Notes: generated by a model not told the origin, from the sequence alone. A stretch of DNA of 64,000 nucleotides from an uncultured Actinomycetes bacterium (GCA_937876315.1 CALEHQ010000020.1:42201-106200), one strand, 5' to 3'. Numbered from the stretch's first letter, positions 1 to 11,669 are shown. Numbers and translations are program-made.

Positions 1-782
1 ACGTCGATGCGATCCGCCAGAACACCATGCCGGATTTCAAGAAGCGCTACCGCGAAATCGATGTACTTCTCCTTGATGACATCCAAATCATTGAGGGCAA
101 AGAGGGACTCCAGGAAGAGCTCTTCCACACTTTTGAATCCCTCTATCAAGCCAACGCCCAGATCGTGCTTTCCTCCGATCGCCCGCCCGATGCCATCTCC
201 ACCCTCGAGGACCGCTTGCGGAGCCGCTTCAAAATGGGGCTCATCACCGAGATCAACCCCCCGGAACTCGAGACTCGTCTCGCCATTCTTCGCAAGAAGG
301 CCGAAAGCGAACCCATCGCTCCGCCCGCAGATGTCCTTGAATTCATTGCCTCGAATATCACCAACAACATCCGTGAACTCGAAGGCGCCCTCATTCGTGT
401 TTGCGCCTTTGCCAGCCTCACTGGCAACCCACTCACAGTGGAATTGGCCGAAGGTGTCCTCAGCGACATCCTCACCAACACCCAGCCGCGTCCAATTACG
501 CCGGCACTTATTCTCGAGAAGACCTCAGAAATGTTTGATTTCACGATCGACGAGATCCGAGGCCAGAGTCGTCGCCGACCCCTGGTGACCGCTCGCCAGA
601 TCGGCATGTACGTCATGCGAGAAATGACCGACCTCAGTTATCCGGCCATTGCTCGCGAGTTCGGCGGCCGAGATCACACCACGGTCATTCACGCTGTCGA
701 GAAAATCAGTGGTCTTATGAAAGAGCGCCGACAGATTTACGACCAAGTCACCGAGCTCACGCAGCGAATCAGGAACAGTTGA
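1..782 (+). CDS. dnaA: Chromosomal replication initiator DnaA (5' truncated)
   Basis: This is the C-terminal part of DnaA, the AAA+ initiator that binds DnaA boxes and opens oriC. The window cuts the gene; the reading frame starts at base 3. Visible parts are the end of the AAA+ domain (Walker B LLLDDIQ, then the sensor stretch LSSDRPP), the lid with NIRELEGAL, and domain IV with the DnaA signature GGRDHTTVIHA that contacts the box. The stop is followed by a gene-free stretch with DnaA-box-like sequences and then dnaN, the usual actinobacterial order. Domains I-II and Walker A lie outside the window. Identity is very secure. Confidence 0.98.
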   Translation, partial: VDAIRQNTMPDFKKRYREIDVLLLDDIQIIEGKEGLQEELFHTFESLYQANAQIVLSSDRPPDAISTLEDRLRSRFKMGLITEINPPELETRLAILRKKAESEPIAPPADVLEFIASNITNNIRELEGALIRVCAFASLTGNPLTVELAEGVLSDILTNTQPRPITPALILEKTSEMFDFTIDEIRGQSRRRPLVTARQIGMYVMREMTDLSYPAIAREFGGRDHTTVIHAVEKISGLMKERRQIYDQVTELTQRIRNS

Positions 783-1101
783 CGCCCGTGACCCTCAACC
801 ACCACTTGACCCGAACGCCCGCGCGCAGTTTCGAACGCGCGCGCGGTGGACAACCCGGTGGACCATGGCGCGCGCGGTACTGCATGAAAAGTGGACGACC
901 CGTGGGTGATCCCCCGCGCTGTCACTCCCACCGTTCAAACTGTGGATCACTGTGGATGACACAGGGACAACAAAACTGCAGCCACGCTGGGTCTTTCGCA
1001 GTTTGTCCACAATCCACAGCCCTTATTACAACTACTACCAAATTCCCATTCTTTTTTACAACTACAACAAGCACCACCGTCTGTCAGGAAAGTGAGCCGA
1101 C
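783..1101 (+). other. oriC: Probable chromosomal origin (oriC) between dnaA and dnaN
   Basis: This is a 319-base stretch without a convincing gene. It holds DnaA-box-like nonamers: GGTGGACAA (845-853), TGTGGATCA (941-949), TGTGGATGA (951-959), TTGTCCACA (1003-1011, the common actinobacterial form) and AATCCACAG (1011-1019). Two boxes are 10 bases apart in one orientation and two abut in the opposite orientation. An AT-rich tract (about 1020-1072, with runs of T and repeated ACAACTAC) follows and could be the unwinding element. A GC-rich segment with GCGCGC runs lies at 820-880. Position and box density make oriC the best reading; exact boundaries are not defined. Confidence 0.85.
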
Positions 1102-2202
1102 GTGAAGTTCCGTTGTGAGCGAGATCCACTCGTCGAAGCCATCTCCGTAGCGTCTCGTGGTGTCACCACGCGCAGCTCTGGCCGCCAAGCCCTCATGGGC
1201 CTCAACCTGGTTTTGGTTGGCGATCAACTTCAGGTCACCGGAAGTGATCTCGATCTCACCATCATCGCAACAGCATCTGTTTCTGGTTCCCGCGATGGAA
1301 CCGTTCTTGTTCCGTCGAAGCTCCTCACCGAGATTGTTCGCAACCTTCCCGAAGGTGCGGTCACGTTTGAAGCCGACGAGAACGAAGTCCGTATCGGTTC
1401 AGGCCGGTCACAGTTCGCTGTGAAAACCATCGCTGTCGACTATCCCCCAATGCCAGAAGCTCCCGAATCTGCAGTCACGATCGACGCAGCGTTGTTACGC
1501 GATGCCATCTCACAAGTGGTTTCCGCTGCGAGTACCGACGAGTCCCGGAAGTTTGAACTCACGGGTGTTTCAATTGCTGCTCACGGAACCGGCATCCGTT
1601 TGGTTGCCACCGATACGTATCGTTTGGCCATCCGTGATCTTCCAGGCACGTCAATTCTCACTGAAGGCCAAAAGGTTCTTGTTCCTTCGTCGGCACTTAA
1701 AGAACTCAACCGACTTCTTACAACTGCCGAGAACGTCACGATCCGACTCGCGGAACGACATGTCTCGTTTGAAGTCGATGGCGTCCGCCTGGTGAGTCAA
1801 CTTCTCGACGGAAGCTTCCCGGACTACGAGAATCTTCTTCCGAAGTCCACTGATTCACATCCGAACCGACTCACGATTGAACGCGAAACGTTTCTTGAAG
1901 CGCTCAAACGCGTTGGTTTGCTGTCGAAGGAAAACACCAAGATTCGTCTCGACATCAAGAACGATTCCGTGGAACTCATTGCGGAAAGTTTCGATGTTGG
2001 CAAGGCCGACGAAGTCATCGATGCTCGTCACGTGGGTGAAGAACTTGAGATTTCGTTTAATCCCGAATATCTGCGCGCTGGCATCGAGGCTGCGCCTTCC
2101 GATGAAATCACGATCGAAATCGCCCGGCCGACAAGCCCGGTCCTCATTCGCGGCAACGAGACCGACGATTTCCTGTATCTGTTGATGCCGATCCGCAACT
2201 GA
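1102..2202 (+). CDS. dnaN: DNA polymerase III beta sliding clamp
   Basis: The 366-residue product is the ring-shaped processivity clamp that tethers DNA polymerase III and other clamp-binding proteins to DNA. It has normal family length and the three-fold repeat. Recognisable stretches are MKFRCERDPLVEAI at the start, VDYPPMPEAPE near residue 112, SLGVSI-type GVSIAAH and RLVATDTYRLA in the middle domain, and the typical C-terminal end LLMPIRN. It starts with GTG at 1102, with AGGAAAG upstream. recF follows after one base, so the two are probably co-transcribed and translationally coupled. Confidence 0.98.
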   Translation: MKFRCERDPLVEAISVASRGVTTRSSGRQALMGLNLVLVGDQLQVTGSDLDLTIIATASVSGSRDGTVLVPSKLLTEIVRNLPEGAVTFEADENEVRIGSGRSQFAVKTIAVDYPPMPEAPESAVTIDAALLRDAISQVVSAASTDESRKFELTGVSIAAHGTGIRLVATDTYRLAIRDLPGTSILTEGQKVLVPSSALKELNRLLTTAENVTIRLAERHVSFEVDGVRLVSQLLDGSFPDYENLLPKSTDSHPNRLTIERETFLEALKRVGLLSKENTKIRLDIKNDSVELIAESFDVGKADEVIDARHVGEELEISFNPEYLRAGIEAAPSDEITIEIARPTSPVLIRGNETDDFLYLLMPIRN

Positions 2203-2203
2203 C

Positions 2204-3283
2204 GTGCGTCTCGCTCGTCTCTGGCTCACCGACTTCCGGTCCTACGCCAGCGCGGATATTGCTTTTGCACCGGGGCTCACCGCTCTTCTTGGCCAAAACG
2301 GCGAAGGCAAAACCAACGTCATGGAAGCCATTGGCTACCTGGCGACGTTGTCGTCATTTCGTGGAGCGCCAAGCGATGCTCTCGTTCGATCGGGTGCGTC
2401 TTCGGCAATCGTAAGAGCTGAAGGCGAACGCGAAGGTCGACAACTTCTTATAGAGGCAGAGATCTCATCAACCGGACGAGGACGAGTTCAGGTCAATAAA
2501 CAGAAATTGGCACGAACCCGCGACCTACTCGGAGCGTTACGCATTTCAGTCTTTGCTCCTGATGATCTGGAGTTAGTCAAAGGTGGCCCGGCGGAACGAC
2601 GCCGTTATCTCGACGACGCGTTAGTTGCTCGGCGCCCAGCGTTCGATTCATTGCGCTCGGATCTCGACCGCATCCTGCGACAACGGAATGCCTTACTTAA
2701 GCAGGCTGGTGGGCGTCTCAGCCCAGAGGTCGAAGCAACGCTCATGGTGTGGGACGCGAAGTTCATTGAAACTGGTGAAGCTCTCGCCGATGCTCGATAC
2801 GAACTCGTGCAGGAACTTGGCCCAGCGCTCGACCTCGCCTATTCGCAAGTTGCTGGTCGGCCAGTACCAGTGACCGTTTCCTACGACGCACCATGGCGCG
2901 AACAAGGTTTGGCAGCAGCCCTTGAGGCCGCGCGACGCGACGAACTTCGGCGAGGTGTTTCTCTGGTTGGTCCCCACCGCGACGACCTCGTCTTACATCT
3001 CGATCAATTGCCGTCGCGAACCCATGCCTCGCAGGGTGAACAACGTTCACTCGCATTGTCACTTCGTCTCGGTGCCCACCGAGTTGTGACTGACGCGACT
3101 GGATCACCGCCGATTTTGTTGCTCGATGACGTTTTTTCCGAACTTGATCCTGATCGGAGCGCAGCGCTCCTCGAACATTTGCCACCAGGCCAAACCGTGC
3201 TTTCGAGCGCGGCAGGGTTGCCGCCTGGGGCCTCACCGGAATTGGTGTTGAGGGTCTCGAACGCAACAGTTCGCGCGGAGTAG
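2204..3283 (+). CDS. recF: DNA replication and repair protein RecF
   Basis: This 359-residue SMC-like ATPase acts in single-strand gap repair with RecO and RecR. Walker A is GQNGEGKT at residues 30-37, the ABC signature is SQGEQRSL near residue 275, and Walker B is ILLLDDVFSELD near 300. The GTG start at 2204 lies one base after the dnaN stop, and no separate ribosome binding site is visible, which suggests coupling to dnaN. Length and position in the origin cluster are normal. Confidence 0.97.
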   Translation: MRLARLWLTDFRSYASADIAFAPGLTALLGQNGEGKTNVMEAIGYLATLSSFRGAPSDALVRSGASSAIVRAEGEREGRQLLIEAEISSTGRGRVQVNKQKLARTRDLLGALRISVFAPDDLELVKGGPAERRRYLDDALVARRPAFDSLRSDLDRILRQRNALLKQAGGRLSPEVEATLMVWDAKFIETGEALADARYELVQELGPALDLAYSQVAGRPVPVTVSYDAPWREQGLAAALEAARRDELRRGVSLVGPHRDDLVLHLDQLPSRTHASQGEQRSLALSLRLGAHRVVTDATGSPPILLLDDVFSELDPDRSAALLEHLPPGQTVLSSAAGLPPGASPELVLRVSNATVRAE

Positions 3284-3332
3284 GGCAGCAAACGCAACCT
3301 CACCCTCCCGGGGTGTTTCGATGCATGTTCCC

Positions 3333-3338
3333 TACACT
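3333..3338 (+). promoter_or_regulatory. Candidate leaderless -10 element for dciA
   Basis: TACACT lies exactly six bases before the ATG at 3345, and no Shine-Dalgarno sequence is present there. In Actinomycetota a TANNNT hexamer this close to the start codon usually means that transcription starts at the A of ATG. No good -35 is visible. The same spacing recurs before genes at 8848, 19129, 21901, 28250 (minus) and 39720. Confidence 0.5.
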
Positions 3339-3344
3339 GCTCTC

Positions 3345-3680
3345 ATGCCGTGGGAACCATTGCCAGATGCCTCAACCGGTGATCCCGTTTCGATGCATGC
3401 AAGCCTCGACCGCATTGTGCGTCACCTCGGTGGACCTTCTGCGGATGTCACGACTGGGATTTTCGGCAGGTGGTCGGAACTCGTTGGTGACGCGGTTGCG
3501 GCACAAAGTCGACCGGTTGCAATGAAGGGAACAACTCTTGTTGTTGCAGTCTCCGATCCGGCGTGGGCAACGCAATTGCGATTTCTGGAACATGATCTCA
3601 TTGAACGACTTCGAGCCGAGCTCGGCCAAGACGCGATCGACACCATCGAGGTTCGTGTTCGACCCGAACAGGCCGGTTGA
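3345..3680 (+). CDS. dciA: DUF721 / DciA-like protein
   Basis: The small (111-residue) protein has the DUF721 domain found next to recF in most actinobacteria and now known as DciA, a helicase-operator that helps load or activate the replicative helicase DnaB. The core is visible from about residue 20 to the end: IVRHLG, IFGRWSELVGDAVAAQSRP, LVVAVSDPAWATQL, then FLEHDLIERLRAEL. I chose ATG 3345 because a -10-like TACACT sits six bases upstream; ATG 3321 in the same frame is possible but lies before that hexamer. Function is taken from the family and the origin context. Confidence 0.85.
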   Translation: MPWEPLPDASTGDPVSMHASLDRIVRHLGGPSADVTTGIFGRWSELVGDAVAAQSRPVAMKGTTLVVAVSDPAWATQLRFLEHDLIERLRAELGQDAIDTIEVRVRPEQAG

Positions 3681-3767
3681 CCCTTTCGCCACGACGAACG
3701 CGCCGATCATGATTTGCGCGTCGTAATACCCGGAAAACACTCGTGTCACTGGTAGGATTGTTCGGCT

Positions 3768-3848
3768 GTGACAGACGCAGTTCGAGCGTCGAATTCGCAG
3801 TTTGTACCTGTTGTTCGCTCAATCAAGACACCGGCGAAGTACCGGTAA
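3768..3848 (+). CDS. Candidate 26-residue leader ORF upstream of gyrB
   Basis: A short GTG-started frame (beginning MTDAVRASNSQ and ending PAKYR) fills most of the gap between dciA and gyrB. A -10-like TAGGAT (3753-3758) lies nine bases before the GTG, so the transcript could be nearly leaderless. The stop TAA (3846-3848) overlaps the AAGGGGAAG ribosome binding site of gyrB, an arrangement that would couple its translation to gyrB. It resembles no family I know and may be chance; the evidence is positional only. Confidence 0.35.
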   Translation: MTDAVRASNSQFVPVVRSIKTPAKYR

Positions 3849-5801
<1,953 letters not shown>

Positions 5802-5836
5802 GGAAGCCGCCCGACGACAGGAACCACAGGCATCAG

Positions 5837-8335
5837 ATGGCGAAGACCAAGGCATCGGACGACGGCGAAAACACCGGAGGAGACGACACCGGTTCAGGTG
5901 ACGCTCCGCCGGCAACCTTCGGCACCATTGAGCCAATCGAGATCCAAGAGGAGATGGAGCGCTCCTTCCTCGATTACGCCATGTCCGTCATCGTCTCTCG
6001 TGCCCTTCCCGACGCTCGCGATGGATTGAAGCCGGTTCATCGGCGAATTCTTTGGGGCATGTACGACCTTCGTGCCCTTCCCGATCGTCCAACGATGAAG
6101 TGCGCGCGAGTCACGGGCGAAGTCATGGGCAAGTACCACCCTCATGGCGACTCTGCGATTTACGACGCATTGGTTCGTATGGGCCAATCGTTCTCGTTGC
6201 GCCATCCACTCGTGCATCCGAAGGGAAACTTCGGTTCACTCGATGAACCACCGGCTGCAGCGCGTTATACCGAATGTCGTCTCGCGCCGATGGCTCTCGA
6301 CATGCTTGCTGACATCGACGAAAACACTGTCGACTTCATCGACAACTACTCGGGTGAGTTCCAGGAACCAGTAGTTCTCCCCAGCCGTTTCCCCAACCTG
6401 TTGGTAAATGGTTCGCAGGGCATCGCTGTTGGTATGGCCACCAACATTCCACCGCACAATCTTGGTGAAGTCATCGACGCGGTGAATCACCTTCTGCAAA
6501 ATCCGGAAGCAACTCCTGACGACCTCATGGAATTCGTCAAGGGCCCCGACTTCCCAACCGGCGCGCTCATCATGGGTCGTCAAGGAATCATCGACGCGTA
6601 CCGAACTGGTCGAGGCTCAATCAAACTTCGCGGTAAAGCTGAAATCGAAGAAGGAACACGATCCGATTTCATCGTGATTACTGAGCTCCCGTACCAGGTG
6701 AGCCCGAACCAGTTCATCGTCAAGGTGAAGGAACTGGTCGACAATCGCGAACTCGAAGGAATCGCCGAACTCAACGACGAATCGGCCAAGGGCAAGATGC
6801 GCTTAGTGCTTCGCTTGAAGCGCGATGCGCCGGCGCTCGTCATTCTCAACAACCTCTACAAGCGCACGCCGCTGCAAACGAACTTTGCGGTGAACACCGT
6901 GGCGCTGGTCGACGGCATTCCCCGAACACTCAACCTTCGCGACGCGCTTGTTGCCTACATCGATCATCAGATCGAAGTCATCACGCGCCGCTCGCAATAC
7001 CGTCTCGACGAAGCGCAGCGTCGAGCCCACATCGTTGAAGGCCTTCTCAAGGCCCTCGATCTCATCGACGAAATTATCGCCGCCATCCGTGCATCGGCCG
7101 ACAAGCAAGCTGCTCGCGAAGCACTTATGGCTGCTCCGTTCGAATTCTCGACCGAACAGGCCGAACACATTCTCGACATGCAGTTGTCTCGTCTCACCCG
7201 ACTGGGCCGCTCGCAACTCGAAGAAGAAATGGCGAAGCTGCGCGAAACCATCGCTGACCTTGAAGCCATTCTTGGCGATGAGGGCAAAAAGCGCTCAGTG
7301 ATCGCCGAAGAAATGGGCAAGGTTCGTGAGACCTACGGACAGCCACGACGCAGCCAAATCACTTTCGATATTGGCGATCTCGATATCGAAGATCTCATCG
7401 ACGATGAAGACCTCGTTGTCACGATGTCGGCCAAGGGTTACATCAAGACCGTTTCCTCCGATGCGTTCAAGGTTCAGGGTCGCGGTGGGCGTGGAGTCGC
7501 CGGCACGAAACTCAAGGACGAGGACTACGTCCAGCACATCATCCACACCACTGCACACTCCTACCTGTTGTTCTTCTCAACCCGCGGCCGCGTCTATCGC
7601 CTCAAGGCGCATGAAATCCCAATGAAGGAACGCACTGCGCGCGGCACCGCGGTAGTCAACCTCCTTCCGTTGCAGCCCGATGAGAAGATCCAAGCAATCA
7701 TCGATACGCGCGATTACGAATCGAACAAATTCCTCTTCTTCTGCACCAAGAATGGTCAGGTCAAGAAGACCAAGTTCACCGAGTACGACTCTTCGCTTCG
7801 TGCGGGCATCATCGCCATCAACCTCAAAGACGGCGACGAACTCGTGCGCGTTATTCCCACCAATGGTGGCGACGACATCCTCGTAGTCACCAAGGCCGGC
7901 CGGGCAATTCGGTTTGCCGAGGACGAAGTTCGGGCTATGGGCCGGGCCGCTGCTGGTGTTCGCGGCATGAAGATGCGCGTTGGCGACGAAGTTGTTTCTT
8001 GCGATGTCACACGTGACGATGCCGCAATCTTGCTTGTCACCGATGGTGGTTACGGAAAGCGCACGCAGCTCGACAAGTTCAATCGTCAGGGCCGCGGCGG
8101 TCAGGGTGTTCGTGGCATCAAGATCAACGAAAAGAAGGGTTCTGTCGTTGCGGCCTTCATGGTTGGCATCGACGATGAAATCTTCGTGATCAACAGCGTC
8201 GGAACAGTCATTCGCATGGAGGTCCGCGAAATCTCCTCGCAGGGTCGCGATGCCACCGGTGTCAAAGTCATGAACGTCGCCGACGGCGAAACAGTTGCCT
8301 CTGTTGCTCCGGTGCTCGGCACCGACGACGACTGA
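5837..8335 (+). CDS. gyrA: DNA gyrase subunit A
   Basis: The 832-residue breakage-reunion subunit carries the catalytic tyrosine Y144 (AARYTECRL). The quinolone-determining segment reads [10 protein letters not shown], with serine 106 and aspartate 110 at the positions matching E. coli S83 and D87, so no classical resistance change is seen. The C-terminal beta-pinwheel contains the GyrA box QGRGGRG, which marks gyrase rather than topoisomerase IV, and a second GyrA-box-like QGRGGQG. An acidic, low-complexity extension of about 30 residues precedes the conserved region ([10 protein letters not shown]). It is co-directional with gyrB. Confidence 0.98.
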   Translation: MAKTKASDDGENTGGDDTGSGDAPPATFGTIEPIEIQEEMERSFLDYAMSVIVSRALPDARDGLKPVHRRILWGMYDLRALPDRPTMKCARVTGEVMGKYHPHGDSAIYDALVRMGQSFSLRHPLVHPKGNFGSLDEPPAAARYTECRLAPMALDMLADIDENTVDFIDNYSGEFQEPVVLPSRFPNLLVNGSQGIAVGMATNIPPHNLGEVIDAVNHLLQNPEATPDDLMEFVKGPDFPTGALIMGRQGIIDAYRTGRGSIKLRGKAEIEEGTRSDFIVITELPYQVSPNQFIVKVKELVDNRELEGIAELNDESAKGKMRLVLRLKRDAPALVILNNLYKRTPLQTNFAVNTVALVDGIPRTLNLRDALVAYIDHQIEVITRRSQYRLDEAQRRAHIVEGLLKALDLIDEIIAAIRASADKQAAREALMAAPFEFSTEQAEHILDMQLSRLTRLGRSQLEEEMAKLRETIADLEAILGDEGKKRSVIAEEMGKVRETYGQPRRSQITFDIGDLDIEDLIDDEDLVVTMSAKGYIKTVSSDAFKVQGRGGRGVAGTKLKDEDYVQHIIHTTAHSYLLFFSTRGRVYRLKAHEIPMKERTARGTAVVNLLPLQPDEKIQAIIDTRDYESNKFLFFCTKNGQVKKTKFTEYDSSLRAGIIAINLKDGDELVRVIPTNGGDDILVVTKAGRAIRFAEDEVRAMGRAAAGVRGMKMRVGDEVVSCDVTRDDAAILLVTDGGYGKRTQLDKFNRQGRGGQGVRGIKINEKKGSVVAAFMVGIDDEIFVINSVGTVIRMEVREISSQGRDATGVKVMNVADGETVASVAPVLGTDDD

Positions 8336-8360
8336 TCCGCTTTTTCCAGCGCAGGAACAA

Positions 8361-8379
8361 AACGGCGGCTCTGGCCGTT
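8361..8379 (+). terminator. Weak hairpin after gyrA
   Basis: AACGGC (8361-8366) and GCCGTT (8374-8379) form a six-base-pair stem with a seven-base loop, 25 bases after the gyrA stop. No U-tract follows, so it is at best a weak or factor-dependent terminator or an RNA-stabilising hairpin. Confidence 0.3.
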
Positions 8380-8467
8380 CCCATTACTTCTCCCACTGAC
8401 AGTTCCTCACCGATCTTGTCGTCCGCGTAACGGATCGGACCGGTGATTCACAGCAGGGGAGTTCGCC

Positions 8468-8806
8468 ATGTTTCGATGTGGCTCAGTTCGGCACGACTCA
8501 GCGCTGCGTTGTCGACAAGAGGCGGGACAGATCGTTCCAATGGCCGCGCTCATCCTCGCCATCGTGATGCTCATCGGACTACTTGTGGTGGGCCTTGGTC
8601 TCCAGGTTGATGAGCGGGCTCGAGCACAGTCAGCGGCCGACGCTGCTGCGCTTGCGGGCGCCACCGAGGGTGAGGACGTCGCCGGATCAGTTTCCGAGGC
8701 CAACGGGGCCGAACTCGAATCCTTCGTGGTCCGCGGCTCGGAGGTCGAGGTTGTGGTCCGATATGGCGAAGAACGAGCCACCGCTCGGGCCCGGCGACAA
8801 TGGTGA
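8468..8806 (+). CDS. TadE/TadG-like membrane-anchored protein
   Basis: The 112-residue protein has a short basic N-terminus, one membrane segment (about residues 24-45, LILAIVMLIGLLVVGLGL) and the RAQSAADAAALAGA stretch that is the hallmark of the Flp-pilus TadE/TadG-like N-terminal domain. The short C-terminal part has no recognisable domain. AGGGGAG precedes the ATG. No tad secretion ATPase or pilin gene is near, so a pilus role is not shown; many actinobacteria carry such isolated genes. Confidence 0.65.
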   Translation: MFRCGSVRHDSALRCRQEAGQIVPMAALILAIVMLIGLLVVGLGLQVDERARAQSAADAAALAGATEGEDVAGSVSEANGAELESFVVRGSEVEVVVRYGEERATARARRQW

Positions 8807-8835
8807 CCCTGTCGGTCACGAAGGGTCGTGATGCG

Positions 8836-8841
8836 TACACT
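8836..8841 (+). promoter_or_regulatory. Candidate leaderless -10 element for the DUF3566 gene
   Basis: TACACT lies six bases before ATG 8848, the same hexamer and spacing as before dciA. No ribosome binding site is visible there. It supports ATG 8848 over the in-frame ATG at 8800. Confidence 0.5.
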
Positions 8842-8847
8842 TCGACG

Positions 8848-9333
8848 ATGACCGTCGACGAGACGCCCGGAGTGAACTTCTTGGCACCCCTGACTGCCTC
8901 TGCCCCGCCACCACCGCCGAACAGAGCCCGACGGGCACAGAGCAAGCCAGTGAAGGCCCGTCAGGTGCAACGGGTAGTCACCCGACTCGATCCATGGTCA
9001 ATGTTGCGGGTCTCGCTGTCGTTCGCCTTCTGTCTCTGGATGATCATCGTGGTTGCTGGCGTGCTGATGTGGCAGGGGGCGGTCGTCACAGGCAGCATCG
9101 GCAGGGTCGAGGACTTTCTGGCCCAGTTGTTGGCCGAAAGTTCCTTCTCTATCGACGGAATCAAGGTCTTCCAGGGTGCGGCGGTCGCCGGGTTTGTGCT
9201 TTTTGTAGGCGGGGCGCTCTTCGCCGTCGTGACCAGCGTGCTGTTCAACCTCATTGCCGGAGTCTTTGGCGGGCTTCGGTTTACGGTGGTCGAACTCGAG
9301 ACGGCACAGGCGGCCCCCGACCAACGATCCTGA
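8848..9333 (+). CDS. DUF3566 transmembrane protein
   Basis: The protein has a proline-rich, basic N-terminus, a conserved RLDPWSMLRVSLSFAF entry and two membrane segments (about residues 62-82 and 112-140), ending in a short tail. This is the DUF3566 family, which in actinobacteria almost always sits between gyrA and the tRNA-Ile/tRNA-Ala genes. Function is unknown. The start at 8848 (161 residues) is chosen because of the TACACT hexamer upstream; ATG 8800 would add 16 residues and overlap the TadE-like gene. Confidence 0.85.
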   Translation: MTVDETPGVNFLAPLTASAPPPPPNRARRAQSKPVKARQVQRVVTRLDPWSMLRVSLSFAFCLWMIIVVAGVLMWQGAVVTGSIGRVEDFLAQLLAESSFSIDGIKVFQGAAVAGFVLFVGGALFAVVTSVLFNLIAGVFGGLRFTVVELETAQAAPDQRS

Positions 9334-9386
9334 ACCGGTTTTCCCGGCTGCAGGGGGGTCCGGTATGGTGACGCCCCGGCCAGTTC

Positions 9387-9460
<74 letters not shown>

Positions 9461-9462
9461 CG

Positions 9463-9600
9463 ATGAAAATGTTCCGACGGGCCATGATTGCCATCGGCAT
9501 GGGGGCGCTCGTCGCCGCCGCCGTTCGGCTCCGCGGATCGGGTGTTGCTCCGCCTCGCTCTGGCGGATGGCGCGAGCTCACCGGACCCGGTCTGGACTGA
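9463..9600 (+). CDS. DLW-39-like micro-protein after tRNA-Ile
   Basis: The 45-residue frame begins MKMFRRAMIAIGMGALVAAA (a single membrane-like helix preceded by basic residues) and has a C-terminal GGWRELTGPGLD. It sits where actinobacteria encode the DLW-39 family (short helix, then a tryptophan-containing acidic tail), so I read it as a divergent member. Its ATG begins three bases after the last base of tRNA-Ile, leaving no room for a ribosome binding site. Its stop is one base before the next gene. Function is unknown. Confidence 0.6.
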   Translation: MKMFRRAMIAIGMGALVAAAVRLRGSGVAPPRSGGWRELTGPGLD

Positions 9601-9601
9601 C

Positions 9602-10594
9602 ATGGCTCGTATCGGAATTCTGGGCGTTGGTGCAGTCGGCGCGCGTCTCGCTCGGCAACTTGTGTCCACCGATGATGACGATGTGGTGCTTCGTGACGAG
9701 CGACGTAATCGCGTTGAACTGGTTGCCAACAGTCTTGGCGATCGCGCAAGCATTGATCGAGGGTCCTTAGATGATCCGCTCGATGTTGATGTCGTCGTGT
9801 TGGCCGGGCCAGCTCGAACCCAAACGCAGGTTGCAGAACAGTTTGTTCGTCGAGGTATTCATGTCGTCAGCACAAGCGATGATCTGACCGACGTGAGGGC
9901 GCTTTTGGCACTTGATCAGCAAGCGCGCGAACGCAATGTGCATGTGGTGATTGGTGCCGGCTTTGCCCCAGGATTGACCTGCGTGTTGGCGGCGCATGCT
10001 GCAAAAAAATTTGAACAGGTCGACGAGGTTCACGTCGCGAAGTCAGGCACCGGTGGTCCCTCGTGCGCGCGTCAACATCATCGTGCACTCGGTCGCGGTG
10101 CTGTTGACTGGCGCGATGGGTCTTGGGATGCACGACCGGGTGGATCTGGCCGAGAACTGTGTTGGTTCCCTGACCCCATTGGTCCGCAGGACTGCTACCG
10201 AGCAGAACTTCCCGATGCACTTGTTTTGGTTCCTGCATTTCCGGGCGTGCGCCGTGTGACATCTCGAGTGTCGGCGACCCGCCGCGACCGCCTCACGGCT
10301 CGACTCCCGATGCTGTGGCCCACTGATCCTGAAGGCGGGCCTGGCGCCGTGCGCGTCGAGGTTCGAGGCCGTAGCAATGGCCGTGGTTCGGTACTCGTCT
10401 ATGGGGCAATGGATCGGCCGGCGGTTGCCGCCGGCGCGGTTGCCGCAGTTGCGAGCCGATTCATAGTCAACGGCTCTCTCCGGAGGTTCGGAGCGGCGGG
10501 TTTGGCTGAATCCGTTGATTCACTCGCGTTCCTTGCCGAATTGGCTCGCCGGGGCGTTCGGGCTGCGGTGTTTGAGGGCGAAGCCGGGGCCTAA
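9602..10594 (+). CDS. Saccharopine-dehydrogenase-like NAD(P)-binding protein
   Basis: The 330-residue protein opens with a Rossmann dinucleotide fold (IGILGVGAVGARLARQL) followed by strand-helix repeats (VVVLAGPARTQ, GIHVVSTSDD, VVIGAGFAPGLTCVLAAHA), as in the saccharopine dehydrogenase / homoserine-dehydrogenase-like superfamily. The C-terminal half looks like a catalytic or dimerisation part but has no motif that fixes the substrate. It starts at ATG 9602, one base after the micro-protein stop, and so is probably translated from the same message. Substrate and pathway are not assignable from sequence. Confidence 0.65.
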   Translation: MARIGILGVGAVGARLARQLVSTDDDDVVLRDERRNRVELVANSLGDRASIDRGSLDDPLDVDVVVLAGPARTQTQVAEQFVRRGIHVVSTSDDLTDVRALLALDQQARERNVHVVIGAGFAPGLTCVLAAHAAKKFEQVDEVHVAKSGTGGPSCARQHHRALGRGAVDWRDGSWDARPGGSGRELCWFPDPIGPQDCYRAELPDALVLVPAFPGVRRVTSRVSATRRDRLTARLPMLWPTDPEGGPGAVRVEVRGRSNGRGSVLVYGAMDRPAVAAGAVAAVASRFIVNGSLRRFGAAGLAESVDSLAFLAELARRGVRAAVFEGEAGA

Positions 10595-10791
10595 GGCCCT
10601 TCGGTGATCCGGTCACCAGGAAATCTGGGCCGGATGACTCAAAAAAAGGGGCCGGGGTGACCAGAAATCTGCTGGCGCGCGTTCCTAGGGTGTCGATCCG
10701 GCAATCAACCGGTTGCGGGGTGGGCGGCGAAAGGGGAGGTTTCGCCGACCTCTGGGAGCAGGAGCGTGCGCACGCACGAAGGGGGAGTCAC

Positions 10792-11583
10792 ATGAACGGG
10801 CAATCGATGGATCCCGAAGTTGCAGCGTTGGTCGAGAGAGGGCTTGAGGTCGTCCCCAAAGTGGTCGCCTCAATCGCCGCAAACTTTCCTCGACATGTTG
10901 AACGGGCAGAACTGATTCGGGCCGGAGCACTCGGAGTCGTCGAAGCGGCATGGAGGTTCGATTCGACGCGCGGAGTTCCATTCGAACGATTCGTCGCAAT
11001 GCGCATTCGTGGTGCTGTGCTCGATGCCGTGCGCGCCGATGACTGGGCGCCGCGATCATTGCGCGCTGCAGCTCGTCGAATTGAAATGGTTGAGAACTCG
11101 CTTACGGCTCGTTATGGACGCCGACCGACGATCGAGGAGCTCGCTGCGGAAGCAGGGACATCCACCGAGCAGGTCAGGAAGGTCAAAGCGCTTCTCGAAA
11201 CCAGTGTTGTTGGTCGGCTTGATCAAGGCCAGAACGACGAGACCGCATCGGGATTCCGCACTGAAGAACTGGTTGATCGAGGGCAACGAGACGTTGTTGC
11301 ACTACTTGAGCACGCTGAACTTCTTACCTATCTCCGCCAGGCGCTTGACGAACTGCCTCAGCGCCAGCGTCGGGTGATCCTCGGCCATTTTGTCGATGGC
11401 CAGACAACGGCGGAATTAGCAAGCGAACTAGGAGTCACTCGTTCACGCGTGAGCCAACTTCGCACCGACGCCTTACATGAACTTCGTCGCTCCATCGCCG
11501 GACACTACGGACCAGTTCCGTTGCACAAAGACCGAACGATTCCAACGGAGCCTGCGACCTTCCCGCTATCGACAACTGCGTAA
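10792..11583 (+). CDS. FliA/WhiG-type alternative sigma factor
   Basis: The 263-residue sigma-70-family protein recruits RNA polymerase to a special promoter set. Region 2 shows FDSTRGVPFERFVAMRIRGA followed by AVRADDWAPRSLR, the motif of FliA/WhiG. Region 3 is RPTIEELAAEAGTS, and region 4 ends in a helix-turn-helix (TTAELASELGVTRSRVSQL). ATG 10792 has GGGGGAG upstream. No flagellar genes are in the window, so a sporulation- or stress-type role is as likely as motility. No anti-sigma gene is adjacent. Confidence 0.88.
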   Translation: MNGQSMDPEVAALVERGLEVVPKVVASIAANFPRHVERAELIRAGALGVVEAAWRFDSTRGVPFERFVAMRIRGAVLDAVRADDWAPRSLRAAARRIEMVENSLTARYGRRPTIEELAAEAGTSTEQVRKVKALLETSVVGRLDQGQNDETASGFRTEELVDRGQRDVVALLEHAELLTYLRQALDELPQRQRRVILGHFVDGQTTAELASELGVTRSRVSQLRTDALHELRRSIAGHYGPVPLHKDRTIPTEPATFPLSTTA

Positions 11584-11669
11584 TGAGCGATATCGCTTTC
11601 GGTAAAGCCTCCGCTGACAATGATCGCTACAGCGACATCGATAACGATGCGGAATGACCTTTGAGCGAG

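Noticed and set aside
8407..8970. Long minus-strand frame across the TadE-like and DUF3566 genes
   Set aside because: Arginine/serine-rich shadow of real plus-strand genes; no motif and no start signal.
11586..11597. AGCGATATCGCT palindrome after the sigma-factor gene as a terminator
   Set aside because: Only six base pairs with no loop and no T-tract follow; a 12-base palindrome by chance is plausible in 64 kb.
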